A stretch of DNA of 62,739 bases from Christensenella sp. UBA4675 (GCA_002405165.1 DHLF01000004.1:1-62739), one strand, 5' to 3'. Positions 51,127-59,495 are shown, counted from the stretch's first letter. Made by a program: numbers and translations. Notes: generated by a model not told the origin, from the sequence alone.

Positions 51127-52167
51127 TTATAAGGGGACGGAAGCTTTTGCGTTTAAATCTAAATCTGCAAAATTTCTTTTTTTATACTGAATATAACCTT
51201 CCGCGCCTATCATACACGCATTATCCGTACATAGCTTTTTAGCGGGAAGAACGCACTTTACGCCTAGCTTTTGACAAAGACTTTCTAAACTTTGCCTTAA
51301 ATAGGTATTTGCAACTACTCCGCCACCCGCCGTTAAAACGCTTATTTTATATTCTTTAACCGCCCTTTCGACTCTTTCCGTTAAAGCGTCTATCGCGCAT
51401 TTTTGAAAAGAACACGCTACGTCCGCGCAAGAAAAGCTTTCGCCTTTCATTTGCTTTGTATGAACGTAATTTATTACTGCCGTTTTTAATCCGCTATAAG
51501 ATAAATCGTACGTCTTTTCGTTTTTAAGCATTCTAGGAAATTCTATGCAAGGCTTCCCGTTTAAAGCGCATTTTTCTATATTAGGTCCGCCGGGATAATT
51601 TAATCCTATCGTTCTTGCCACTTTATCGAACGCTTCGCCTACGGCGTCATCCAACGTAGAACCTAGTTTTATAAATTCGTCGTAGTCTTTAACGAGCATT
51701 ATCGCCGTGTGTCCACCGCTTGCAAGTAGCGATATAAACGGCGGTTTTAATTCTTTATCTGACAAGTAAGACGCCGATAAATGCCCCCTTATGTGGTTTA
51801 CGGGAATAAGCGGAATATTTAGCGCCTGCGCAAGACTTTTTGCATAAGACACGCCTACTAATAGCGCACCTAATAAACCCGCGCCGTACGTTACGGCGAT
51901 AGCGTCTATATCGGTAAGTTTTAATCCCGATTGCTTAACAGCTTCTTCTACGGTTATAGATATTGCCGTAGTGTGCGCCCTAGACGCAATTTCCGGCACT
52001 ACTCCGCCGAATTTTATGTGTTCCGTACACGAACTGTTTATTACCGACGATAATATTTCCCTTCCTCCTTTAATTATGGCGCAAGCGGTTTCGTCGCAAG
52101 AAGATTCTATCGCTAAAATTATAGCGTCTTCTTTTATTTCTCTATTAAAAGTTTGTCTGAAATCCAT
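51127..52167 (-). CDS. tsaD: tRNA N6-adenosine threonylcarbamoyltransferase
   Basis: 346 residues. ILAIESSCDETACAII (about 19-34), VPEIASRAHTTAI (metal His), NHIRGHLSASYL (second His pair) and LLASGGHTAIML are the Kae1/TsaD signatures. Transfers the threonylcarbamoyl group to A37 of tRNA. The ATG overlaps the prfB stop (TAATG). With tcdA and mtaB it makes up the t6A modification branch seen in this window. Confidence 0.96.
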   Translation of the reverse strand: MDFRQTFNREIKEDAIILAIESSCDETACAIIKGGREILSSVINSSCTEHIKFGGVVPEIASRAHTTAISITVEEAVKQSGLKLTDIDAIAVTYGAGLLGALLVGVSYAKSLAQALNIPLIPVNHIRGHLSASYLSDKELKPPFISLLASGGHTAIMLVKDYDEFIKLGSTLDDAVGEAFDKVARTIGLNYPGGPNIEKCALNGKPCIEFPRMLKNEKTYDLSYSGLKTAVINYVHTKQMKGESFSCADVACSFQKCAIDALTERVERAVKEYKISVLTAGGGVVANTYLRQSLESLCQKLGVKCVLPAKKLCTDNACMIGAEGYIQYKKRNFADLDLNAKASVPL

Positions 52168-53265
52168 TATGATTTTTTTAAATAATCTATTATAAACTGG
52201 TCTATTTCACCATTCATAACAGCCTGAATGTCGGGCGTTTCAGAACCTGTTCTATGGTCTTTAACCAACGTATAGGGGCAGAAAACGTAGCTCCTTATTT
52301 GGCTACCCCATTCTATTTTTTTAATATCCCCTTTAAGCTCTTGCTCCCTCGCAAGTCTTTCTTCTTCCCTTTTTTCAATCAACTTGCTAATCAGCATTTG
52401 CATTGCCTGTTCTCTGTTTTGAACTTGACTTCTTTCGTTTTGACATGCAACTATTATCCCCGTAGGAATGTGCGTTATTCTTATCGCCGATTCGGTTTTA
52501 TTGACGTGCTGTCCGCCCGCTCCGCTACTTCGATAAGTGTCTACTTTTAAATCTTCGGGGGGAATTTTAATTTCTTCGTTATCTAAAATTTCGGGTAAAA
52601 CTTCTAGCGAAACGAATGACGTATGTCTTCTTTTATTCGCGTCGAACGGGGAAATTCTAACCAATCTGTGAACGCCTTTTTCAGCCTTTAAAAATCCGTA
52701 CGCGTTTTGACCTTCCACCTTAAACGACACGCTTTTAAGCCCCGCGCCGTCCCCGTCAAGCCTGTCTAGCTCCGTAAGCTTATACTTATGCTTTTGACAA
52801 TAACACATATACATACGATATAACATTTCGCACCAGTCGCAAGCTTCCGTTCCGCCCGCCCCCGCGTGCAAAGTAAGTATTGCGTTATTACCGTCGTACT
52901 TGCCCTTTAACAGCGTTTGCAGTCTTATTTCTTCTATTTGCTTTTCCGCGCCGTTTATCTCTTTTTCTACGTCGGCAAGTAGCGAATCGTCGTCTTCCAT
53001 TTCGGCGTATTCTATTACGTCCAACGCGTCTTTTATTACTTTATCGCACTTGTCGTACGCATCTATTTTAGACTGCGCTATACTAATTTTTTGTGAAATT
53101 GCTTTTGACTTCTCTATATCCGACCAAACCGAGGGATTTTCTAATTCTTTTTTTAAATCTTCTACTTCAATTCTTAAATTAGCGACGTCAAAGAGAGTAT
53201 CCTGCCTCTAAAAGAATAGTAGACAAATCTTTAATTTTTTGTCTGTAAGCGTCTGTTTTTATCAT
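52167..53265 (-). CDS. prfB: Peptide chain release factor 2 (programmed +1 frameshift)
   Basis: Two frames joined: 25 codons from ATG 53263-53265 (MIKTDAYRQKIKDLSTILLE...) to an in-frame UGA at 53190-53188, then the +1 frame from GAC to the stop at 52167. The joined protein is 365 residues, the usual RF2 length. The decoding tripeptide SPF lies in RLVRISPFDANKRRHT and the catalytic motif in SSGAGGQHVNKTES. It releases peptides at UGA and UAA. GGAGAAATAAT precedes the ATG. Calling only 52167-53024 would lose the N-terminal domain. Confidence 0.95.
53186..53206 (-). promoter_or_regulatory. RF2 autoregulatory frameshift site
   Basis: Minus strand CTCTCTTTGACG: slippery CTT followed by in-frame TGA C, as in nearly all prfB genes. 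The upstream internal Shine-Dalgarno is weaker and further away than usual (GGCAGGA instead of AGGGGG directly before the TAT-CTT). Confidence 0.9.
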
Positions 53266-54238
53266 ATTATTTCTCCTTATTTTGATATTTTTTATTCATA
53301 ACGTTTTTCAATCTTTTTAAACAATAAGTTTACACGTTATTCTTTTACCGCCAAATAACGTAAATTTTTTAAATTTTAAAAAACATTAAATAAGCCTAAC
53401 GCGATTAAAAAGTTTTAAACTCTTTATAGCCGATAAAATTCCCCTAAACGTTTAATCACTTTGCTATAAACCTTAAAATTACTTTCGCAATCTATTCCTC
53501 TGCTTTCGAAATTAAAAATATAATTTATCTAAAATCCAAAACCTAAATTTTTCTAAATTTAGGTTAAAAAATTCTTATTTTTTGTAATTTTTGAAATAAT
53601 GAAAATTGTTAAACCGTATTGAAAATCTTAAAAAACATAAAAAAATATTATTCATTAAAAAGTCGAAAACATTTTTGCTCCGATTAAAAACTTCGCAGTA
53701 TTTCGACTAAAAAGCATAAAAGAAAATTTTTTAACGCCGTGACGATTTGTTAAAAAGAAAAAAATTGTTTTAAAATATAATTATATTTTACTATTATTCC
53801 CTTAAAAATGCAATAAAATAAATACAAATATCTTAAAATAAGGTTATTTTATAACTTGCAGTTCAAAGTTTCCGTCATTTCCGTTGCACGCCGAAAAAGA
53901 TAAAATTAACGTAAGAGAAATCTCAACAAAGAAATAATAATTTTTTTATAATATCCTCCATATTTTTCCCAATTATAGATTTTGAATTAACAAAGACAAT
54001 ATTTTTAAAAAAATCACACGTAAATTTAAACACATAATTTAAAAACACTTGCAAAAAAACAAAATTTAATATATAATGTACGGGTAAATTTTATTTAGCC
54101 ATTAAAATCAATAAGCTTTAAGATTATTTTCTATAATATAATTTTAAAAATACCTAAATTTTAATTTTAACAAAAAATATCGAGCAAACGAAAACAACTT
54201 AAAGTTAAACGTATATAAAATTTAGAAATTAAAAAAAC
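53266..54238. other. Gene-poor AT-rich region
   Basis: Nearly one kilobase between prfB and tRNA-Ser without a credible intact gene. It contains homopolymer runs, a lipoprotein-like remnant (53844-53950) and a TTGCAA ... TATAAT promoter-like pair near 54051-54077 directed at tRNA-Ser. The lack of genes next to an integration site fits past element turnover. Confidence 0.6.
53844..53950 (-). pseudogene. Possible remnant of a short lipoprotein gene
   Basis: On the minus strand GGAGG is followed by AAAAAAATTATTATTTCTT (a KKLLF-like start), then, in another frame, codons reading ISLTLILSFSACNGNDGNFE and a stop. Hydrophobic stretch plus SAC resembles a lipoprotein signal peptide broken by an indel in the A run. 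There is no intact start codon. Weak evidence. Confidence 0.25.
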
Positions 54239-54327
54239 GGAGGCTTATCGAAGCGGTCATAACGAGGCGGTCTTGAAAACCGTTTGGGTGAAAGCCCACG
54301 GGGGTTCGAATCCCTCAGCCTCCGCCA
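54239..54327 (+). tRNA. tRNA-Ser (UGA), CCA encoded; integration target
   Basis: 89 bases with long variable arm. Acceptor GGAGGCT/AGCCTCC, anticodon loop CTTGAAA (anticodon TGA), T loop TTCGAAT, discriminator G and CCA. The island begins at its 3' end, and the recombinase reading frame runs into it on the opposite strand. Confidence 0.96.
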
Positions 54328-55846
54328 TTAGGGAGTAATCCGAACTTTTTGAGTGGGATTGCTCTTTTTTATTGCTTTCAAACAAAATTTCACTATCAAT
54401 ATCAGGTTGCTCTTTTAGTTTAAGTTGTTTAGACTTATCGCCATTTGTGTTGAAATAAATCTCGCAATATTTATCGAAAAGAATAACTTTATTTATAAAC
54501 ATATCAACAAGTCGCTGGCAAGCAAGTTTGTCAGTTAGGTCAATATCTTTAAAAGAGCATAAGAACGAATAAATAACATTTTTATCAAGTGGTTTAATAA
54601 CAAGCATTTCACGGCTTGTTATTTTTTCTTGTAAATCTTTATTTGCTATTTCAAGTTCTTTCATTCTTTCGTTTGTTGTGTCGTTAAAAATTCCGTTTTC
54701 TATTGCACGAACAAAGTTTGCAAGTTTTTTGTTGTTTTCTTGCAGTTGTTTATTCAAACTTTCCAAAACTTTATCTTTTTCAATGCTTTTGTTGTATGTA
54801 TCTGCAAGACAAATTGAAAGTTCGTTTAAATTTGTTTGATTTAAAAATTCTTTTGTGGCGAGCAAAACTATATCTTCAATATATTCTTGCGAGATAGATT
54901 TTTTATCGCAAAGGTCTTTATTCTTTTTCTTTGTAAAGCATTTATAGTAATTGTAAATCTTGCCCATTTTACCTTTGCCACTATCTCCAGTCATTAAGCC
55001 ACCGCATTTGCCACAAATGAGTTTACCACTTAAAAGATAATTAACATCAGTCTTAAAGTGTGCAGAAGTGCGTTTTGCGACTTTTAAACGAGCATTAACT
55101 TCATCAAACACTTCTTCACTAACTATTGCGGGAAAAATATTTGTATAGCAAGTGTCATCAGCATAAACACAACCCTTGTAATTTGGATTTCTCAAAACTC
55201 TTGAAACCATATTTATTGTCCAAGGCTTACCATACGAGTTTTTAATTCCTTTTTCAGCAAGTAAAGCAACAATATCTTTAATTCGCTTACCACTGTAATA
55301 TTGATTAAACATATACTCACGAACAATGTTTGCTTGTTCTTCATTTATGCTAACTTTTTTGTCTTTTACATTATATCCATAAGGAGTTGGACCACCAGTA
55401 AACAATCCTTTAATTCTGCTTTCTTTTAAACCACGCTTAACCTTTTGAGAAAGTTCAGCAGAATAATATTGGTTCATACCTTCAAGCAAACTCTCAAGTA
55501 TTATGCCTTCTGGTGTATCAGGGATATTTTCCATTGCAGAAATAACCTTAACACCATTTTGTTTTAATGTGTGTTTGTGCAATGTTGATTGATATTTATC
55601 TCTTGAAAACCTGTCAAATTTATATACAAGAACATACTCCCACTTTTTGTTGAAACTGTCTTTAATCATTCGTTGGAAGTCTGGACGATTATCATTTGTT
55701 CCAGTCATAGCCCTGTCAATATATTCAGCAACAATTTCATATCCATTCTTTTCAGCATATTCCTTGCAAACTCTTAATTGCCCATCAATACTTTGCTCGG
55801 TCTGACTATCACTAGAATATCTTGCATATATAACAGCTTTTTTCAT
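54257..55846 (-). CDS. Large serine recombinase (integrase of the island)
   Basis: 529 residues. N-terminal resolvase domain with Y7-x-R9-x-S11 nucleophile (VIYARYSSDSQ) and FDRFSRD. The recombinase domain follows (about 150-260, including GGPTPYGYNVKDKK and SRVLRNPNYKG), then a zinc ribbon (LICGKCGGLMTGDSG ... CFTKKKNKDLC) and a coiled coil (about 365-425). The last 23 residues (MAEAEGFEPPWAF...) are read from the antisense of tRNA-Ser, so the stop lies in host DNA. In the excised circle the frame would continue instead into the sequence left of the right repeat and stop at 61277-61279, giving a different tail of similar length. It should integrate and excise the island. Confidence 0.92.
   Translation of the reverse strand: MKKAVIYARYSSDSQTEQSIDGQLRVCKEYAEKNGYEIVAEYIDRAMTGTNDNRPDFQRMIKDSFNKKWEYVLVYKFDRFSRDKYQSTLHKHTLKQNGVKVISAMENIPDTPEGIILESLLEGMNQYYSAELSQKVKRGLKESRIKGLFTGGPTPYGYNVKDKKVSINEEQANIVREYMFNQYYSGKRIKDIVALLAEKGIKNSYGKPWTINMVSRVLRNPNYKGCVYADDTCYTNIFPAIVSEEVFDEVNARLKVAKRTSAHFKTDVNYLLSGKLICGKCGGLMTGDSGKGKMGKIYNYYKCFTKKKNKDLCDKKSISQEYIEDIVLLATKEFLNQTNLNELSICLADTYNKSIEKDKVLESLNKQLQENNKKLANFVRAIENGIFNDTTNERMKELEIANKDLQEKITSREMLVIKPLDKNVIYSFLCSFKDIDLTDKLACQRLVDMFINKVILFDKYCEIYFNTNGDKSKQLKLKEQPDIDSEILFESNKKEQSHSKSSDYSLMAEAEGFEPPWAFTQTVFKTASL
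54318..54345. repeat. Left attachment repeat (tRNA-Ser 3' end and beyond)
   Basis: Shares 23/28 bases with 61347-61374, including the identical TCCGCCA of the tRNA end and TAAT-CGAAC further on. Confidence 0.6.
54333..54370 (+). terminator. Terminator of tRNA-Ser, inside the recombinase gene
   Basis: GAGTAATCC/GGATTGCTC (9 bp with one G-T pair) followed by TTTTTT. It lies wholly within the 3' end of the minus-strand recombinase gene. Confidence 0.75.
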
Positions 55847-55857
55847 TGTTTACTCCT

Positions 55858-57627
55858 TTAAAATATTTTATTTAATCTTTCAACTGACAAATTGAAATAA
55901 TTTTTATCTAACTCAATTCCAATGAATTTTCTATTTAAGTTTAGACAAGCAAGCCCAGTAGTTCCGCTTCCCATAAATGGGTCAATAACAATATCATTTT
56001 CATTTGTATGTATTTTGATTATGTCTTGCATAAGTTGTAAACTCTTTTGTGTTGGGTGACTTGTTCTCTCATTTCCAGACACTGTGCTAGTTTCAAACAT
56101 GCTACGCATGTATGGTTTTTTCTTATCTTTGTTAAAAACCCATTTTGCACCTTTTTTTACACCCCAAATAGCAAATTCCATATCTTGGACATATCTTCTT
56201 TCAATGTTCCTTGGCATTGGATTTGATTTTTTCCAAACTAATATATCTTTTACTTCAAGATTGCTTTCTTCCATTGTTTTGATAATAAAACTTATATATC
56301 TATAAGAACAGAAGATTATCATTGAGCCATTTTTGTCCAATATTTTCTCATATTTTGGTATCCATGAAAACAAATCAAAATTTTTGTCCCATTCTCCAAA
56401 ATCAACACCTTGTCTAGGGCATTTTAAGGTATTGAAATTGTTTTCATGTGAAATATTATAAGGGGGGTCAGTAATTATGTGATTAACTTTCACATTATTT
56501 TTTATAAGTTCATCAATAATTGTATAAGCATTGCCTAAATACAATTTGTAGTTTTTTTCTTCAATAATATCATTTTGTAATTCGTTTGCTATTTGTTCCC
56601 CAATAGCTTTTGCAAGGAGTGGTGGAACAGCATTCCCAATTTGCTTGCAAACAGCCACCTTTGGTCCATAGAAATAGAAATCGTCATTAAAACTTTGTAT
56701 TCTTGCTGCTTCTCTTGGTGTAATCGCTCTATTTAAAAATGGATGGGAGTTTTTACCATTTGATGGTGTGTCAAAACGAGTATCTATTGTTGGGCTAATA
56801 TTATCCCATTCAAGTCTTGACCATGTTGTAGAAAACTTTTGCTTTCCCAACAATTCTTTTGGCAAATACTCTTTTCCACATTCCGCTGGTATCATTTTTA
56901 ATTTTTCAATAGCAACCTTTGAATGTTCACTTGCTTTGTGATATTGCAAACATTTTCCTCGAAGTCGCTTTTGATATTCGCTTTGTGGTTTGTTAATGTA
57001 ATCAGAAATAACTTGACCTTCACCGCTTTCAAGATAAGCCAAGTCTGAAATCGCATCTCTAACAGTTGTTCCTTTTTCAATAGGATTTGGGAAGTTTATA
57101 AACTTTGTTTTAGAAGCAATAAACAATGCTCTTTCTCGGCTTTGTGGCACTCCATAATTTTTAGCATTAACCACACCAAAATTTACAATATATCCAAGTG
57201 CTTTAATTTCTTTTAAAATTTCATCTCTAAAATAATGACTTGATGAATTTAATATATTTTTAACATTTTCAATAATGAACACATCTGGTTGTAATTCTTG
57301 GACGATATTTAAATATTCTTTAAATAAAAAGTTTCTGCTATCATCAAGTCCCAAATTCTTCCCTTTTAAACTAAAACCTTGACATGGTGGTCCACCAACA
57401 ATCATATTTACTTTTCTTGCTTTTGAACTTTCAATAACATTCTTTTTTACATTCGCATCTAAAATATCCCCACAGATAGAAATTGCATTTGGAAAATTTT
57501 TTGAAAAAGTTTCTATTGCATATTTATCAAAATCCAAACCTACTTGTGTGCTAAAATTTTTCACTTGGTCAAGACCGGCAGAAAAGCCACCAGCACCACA
57601 AAATAAGTCCAAAACTCTAAATTCCAT
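55858..57627 (-). CDS. Fused cytosine-C5 / adenine-N6 DNA methyltransferase
   Basis: 589 residues, two enzymes in one chain. Residues 1-350 are a C5-cytosine methyltransferase: FCGAGG (9-14), catalytic C82 in PPCQGFS, ENV 120-122, QSRER 162-166, a target-recognition region about 185-300 and QIGNAVPP 329-336. Residues 360-589 are a beta-class N6-adenine (or N4-cytosine) methyltransferase: DPPYN 387-391, HPTQKS 524-529 and DPFMGSGTT 549-557. It should protect both strands of an asymmetric site. GGAG precedes the ATG. It is divergent from the HNH nuclease gene and co-directional with the recombinase (stop-start gap 11 bases). Confidence 0.93.
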   Translation of the reverse strand: MEFRVLDLFCGAGGFSAGLDQVKNFSTQVGLDFDKYAIETFSKNFPNAISICGDILDANVKKNVIESSKARKVNMIVGGPPCQGFSLKGKNLGLDDSRNFLFKEYLNIVQELQPDVFIIENVKNILNSSSHYFRDEILKEIKALGYIVNFGVVNAKNYGVPQSRERALFIASKTKFINFPNPIEKGTTVRDAISDLAYLESGEGQVISDYINKPQSEYQKRLRGKCLQYHKASEHSKVAIEKLKMIPAECGKEYLPKELLGKQKFSTTWSRLEWDNISPTIDTRFDTPSNGKNSHPFLNRAITPREAARIQSFNDDFYFYGPKVAVCKQIGNAVPPLLAKAIGEQIANELQNDIIEEKNYKLYLGNAYTIIDELIKNNVKVNHIITDPPYNISHENNFNTLKCPRQGVDFGEWDKNFDLFSWIPKYEKILDKNGSMIIFCSYRYISFIIKTMEESNLEVKDILVWKKSNPMPRNIERRYVQDMEFAIWGVKKGAKWVFNKDKKKPYMRSMFETSTVSGNERTSHPTQKSLQLMQDIIKIHTNENDIVIDPFMGSGTTGLACLNLNRKFIGIELDKNYFNLSVERLNKIF

Positions 57628-57672
57628 ACATTTCTCCTTTGTGAGGGACTAAATATTTTTACCTCGCAAAAT

Positions 57673-57701
57673 ATATTATCACATTAAATTGGAAAATACA
57701 A
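57673..57701 (-). promoter_or_regulatory. Promoter of the fused methyltransferase
   Basis: Minus strand TTGTAT (57701-57696), 17 bases, TAATAT (57678-57673). Overlaps the nuclease promoter on the other strand. Confidence 0.6.
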
Positions 57702-57739
57702 CTAAATTTGATATAATGTGAGTGAAAATTGGAAAATAT
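57686..57739. repeat. Direct repeat flanking the divergent R-M promoters
   Basis: AAATTGGAAAATA at 57686-57698 and again at 57727-57739, start-to-start distance 41 bases (about four helical turns). The first copy covers the nuclease -35 and the spacer of the methyltransferase promoter; the second lies just past the nuclease transcription start. Candidate operator for autoregulation. Confidence 0.6.
57689..57717 (+). promoter_or_regulatory. Promoter of the HNH nuclease gene
   Basis: TTGGAA (57689-57694), 17 bases, TATAAT (57712-57717). Confidence 0.75.
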
Positions 57740-57748
57740 GGGGGTTTT

Positions 57749-58969
57749 ATGAAAGTTAGTGAATTTTTAAATAATGATGATATTCCTTCTTTTTTATTAG
57801 GTGCATTTTATGGCAGATATGAATTTACAAAAGATAATGGTTATATTTACACATATTCTGCTTATAGAAATTGGACAAAGGTTTATGATAATCAAGAATT
57901 ATGCGATAAATCAAAAATAAGTTTCTTAAGCCAATTAAATAATATTTGTAAGCCTTTCTCTTTTTGGATAAAAGGAACAAAACAATTTCCTAAAACAGAC
58001 ATGGTTTTTGCTTTAGAAAATGATTTAAATTTAACCAAGGACAACTTTTTCAACAGATTAAATAGAAAGATTGTAAATGCTGATTTTATATATGAAACAG
58101 GTTTAACAGAAACAAAGAAAATGTTTATTCGTGGATTTTCAGAACTTCGTGGAAGTTTGGATAGAAATAGAAACTTACTTTCTATGGATTATGTTAAGAA
58201 TAGCCAAGCGGAAACAAAAAGAGTTAGATTACTTATCGACAACTTAAATGTTCCAGTCCATGTTGTAAATTATAATTTTAGAGAATTCCAACCAGATTTT
58301 CAAAAAGGAAGAGAAAGAGAAACTCAATTAAGATATAATGTATTTTGGTATGCACAAAATATTGGGTTTATAAATGAATATAGAATTGTCGCCTTTAAAG
58401 AAAATTTTTACTATACAAACATTAGAAGAGATGGTGATGTTACATATTTTGATTGTCCACAACCATTAAAAAGCGACAACACTACTTTTGAAAACCGCAT
58501 AGCTTATTACTCTCATAATGTTTTTGGTAAAAAATTAACAAGCAATGACATGAGCAAATTTAAAGAATTGATAGGTGCAAATGATACGCAATCCGAATTT
58601 AGACGAGACGCTTCAATTGTAAATGCTATCCGTTACGGAACTGATGATATTTGTGCTTGTTGTTGTGATGATTATGATATAAAAAATAGAAGTCATATTG
58701 AAAGAAATACTGGCAGATACCATTTTGAAATCCATCATATGATTTCTGTTGGTAAAAACAAAGAGTTAGATGATATTGATAACCTTGCAAAAATTTGTCC
58801 AGCTTGCCATGCAATGCTAGGTCGTGGCAGTGCAGATGAAGAAACACAGAAAAATTGCATTAGAAAGATATTTAAACATAAACCAAACATTCTTCAATTT
58901 TGTAAATCATATTTTGATGAAAATGACTATGAAAAAGTAGTTGATTTGGTTTGGAAAGCACTTAAATAG
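57749..58969 (+). CDS. HNH endonuclease, probable type IIS restriction enzyme
   Basis: 406 residues from ATG 57749, which has GGGGGT four bases upstream; a GTG at 57722 is only a few bases after the -10. The nuclease motif is C-terminal: H329-H330 in FEIHHMI, N345 in IDNLAKICPACHAML, H354, with C350/C353 and an upstream cysteine cluster (ICACCCDD) as the zinc site. The first 280 residues have no family I recognise and probably read the DNA site. Divergent from the fused methyltransferase. I recall that R.HphI is an HNH enzyme served by one C5 and one N6 methyltransferase, which this locus matches. Confidence 0.85.
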   Translation: MKVSEFLNNDDIPSFLLGAFYGRYEFTKDNGYIYTYSAYRNWTKVYDNQELCDKSKISFLSQLNNICKPFSFWIKGTKQFPKTDMVFALENDLNLTKDNFFNRLNRKIVNADFIYETGLTETKKMFIRGFSELRGSLDRNRNLLSMDYVKNSQAETKRVRLLIDNLNVPVHVVNYNFREFQPDFQKGRERETQLRYNVFWYAQNIGFINEYRIVAFKENFYYTNIRRDGDVTYFDCPQPLKSDNTTFENRIAYYSHNVFGKKLTSNDMSKFKELIGANDTQSEFRRDASIVNAIRYGTDDICACCCDDYDIKNRSHIERNTGRYHFEIHHMISVGKNKELDDIDNLAKICPACHAMLGRGSADEETQKNCIRKIFKHKPNILQFCKSYFDENDYEKVVDLVWKALK

Positions 58970-59017
58970 TGTAAAAAAATATCGAGCAGGATAAGGAAAT
59001 TGGCTCAAAATTGATTT

Positions 59018-59043
59018 TGGGACTCCAAAAAGTCCCATTTTAT
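59018..59043 (+). terminator. Terminator of the HNH gene
   Basis: TGGGACT/AGTCCCA with loop CCAAAA and TTTTA after it. The following 100 bases (59044-59160) carry no gene. Confidence 0.65.
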
Positions 59044-59169
59044 CGGGCTTTCCGGTGACTCACACCCAAAATATAAAAGATTCGATTTTGAGTCTATTTC
59101 CCCAAGGCTTAAACCAAGTGTGAAACCCACTTGTTTTTTATTAAAAATATAGTATTTTTTGCTTGTATA

Positions 59170-59178
59170 TGCTATAAT
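59170..59178 (+). promoter_or_regulatory. Extended -10 promoter of the structured leader
   Basis: TGCTATAAT; no good -35, as usual for extended -10 promoters. Start of transcription would be near 59185, at the first hairpin. Confidence 0.55.
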
Positions 59179-59184
59179 AAATTT

Positions 59185-59272
59185 AGACTTCAAAATTGAA
59201 GTCTGGATTGAAATTGGTATCACTGCTAACAAGTTTTTATATGAAAATATAAAAACTTATGACTGATACCAA
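59185..59272 (+). ncRNA. Structured RNA leader overlapping the 78-aa gene start
   Basis: Hairpin 1: AGACTTC/GAAGTCT (59185-59204). Hairpin 2: outer 9-bp helix TTGGTATCA (59214-59222)/TGATACCAA (59264-59272) and a perfect 12-bp inner helix AAGTTTTTATAT/ATATAAAAACTT closed by a GAAA tetraloop. The internal loop on the 3' side contains the ATG (59259-59261) of the next gene, without a ribosome site. It may be a translational switch, or a free small RNA made from the same promoter. Confidence 0.55.
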
Positions 59273-59495
59273 AACAAAATGTTTTGTTGATTGTGAAGAT
59301 ATCAAAGAGAACACAGCCAAATTTAATTTTGAAGATAATACTTTAAAATTAGGACGAGCAAGTATGTCAAATAAGCAACTTAAACGAATAAGTTTAATGT
59401 TTGCAACTGACTTAAAAAACTTTGCCGAAACCCTTGGTAACTCTCAAAATCTTACTGCAAAAGAAGTTTATTCTCACTTGCAAAACAATCAATAA
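59259..59495 (+). CDS. Small protein of unknown function (78 aa)
   Basis: Starts MTDTKTKCFVDCEDIKEN, a polar N-terminus with two cysteines, then a helical half (MSNKQLKRISLMFATDLKNFAETLG). No known family. Its ATG sits between two RNA helices and has no Shine-Dalgarno; an internal ATG (codon 36) has only a weak one. It is convergent with the NTPase gene, sharing the terminator between them. Could be an antitoxin-like or regulatory protein, but nothing in the sequence proves it. Confidence 0.5.
   Translation: MTDTKTKCFVDCEDIKENTAKFNFEDNTLKLGRASMSNKQLKRISLMFATDLKNFAETLGNSQNLTAKEVYSHLQNNQ

Noticed and set aside
52167..53024. RF2 as a single frame starting at the ATG at 53024
   Set aside because: It would lack the N-terminal domain; the upstream frame with CTT-TGA-C clearly joins by programmed frameshift.
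54257..54330. GFEPP-type tail of the recombinase as a conserved domain
   Set aside because: The residues are antisense of tRNA-Ser, a well-known translation artefact. I keep the reading frame but do not treat the tail as a domain.
59005..59232. 75-codon minus-strand frame between the HNH gene and the leader
   Set aside because: No ribosome site, overlaps the HNH terminator and the structured leader, and reads through an intergenic repeat-like segment.
59170..59272. Structured leader as a retron or group II intron RNA
   Set aside because: No reverse transcriptase gene in or near the island, and no intron domain V pattern.
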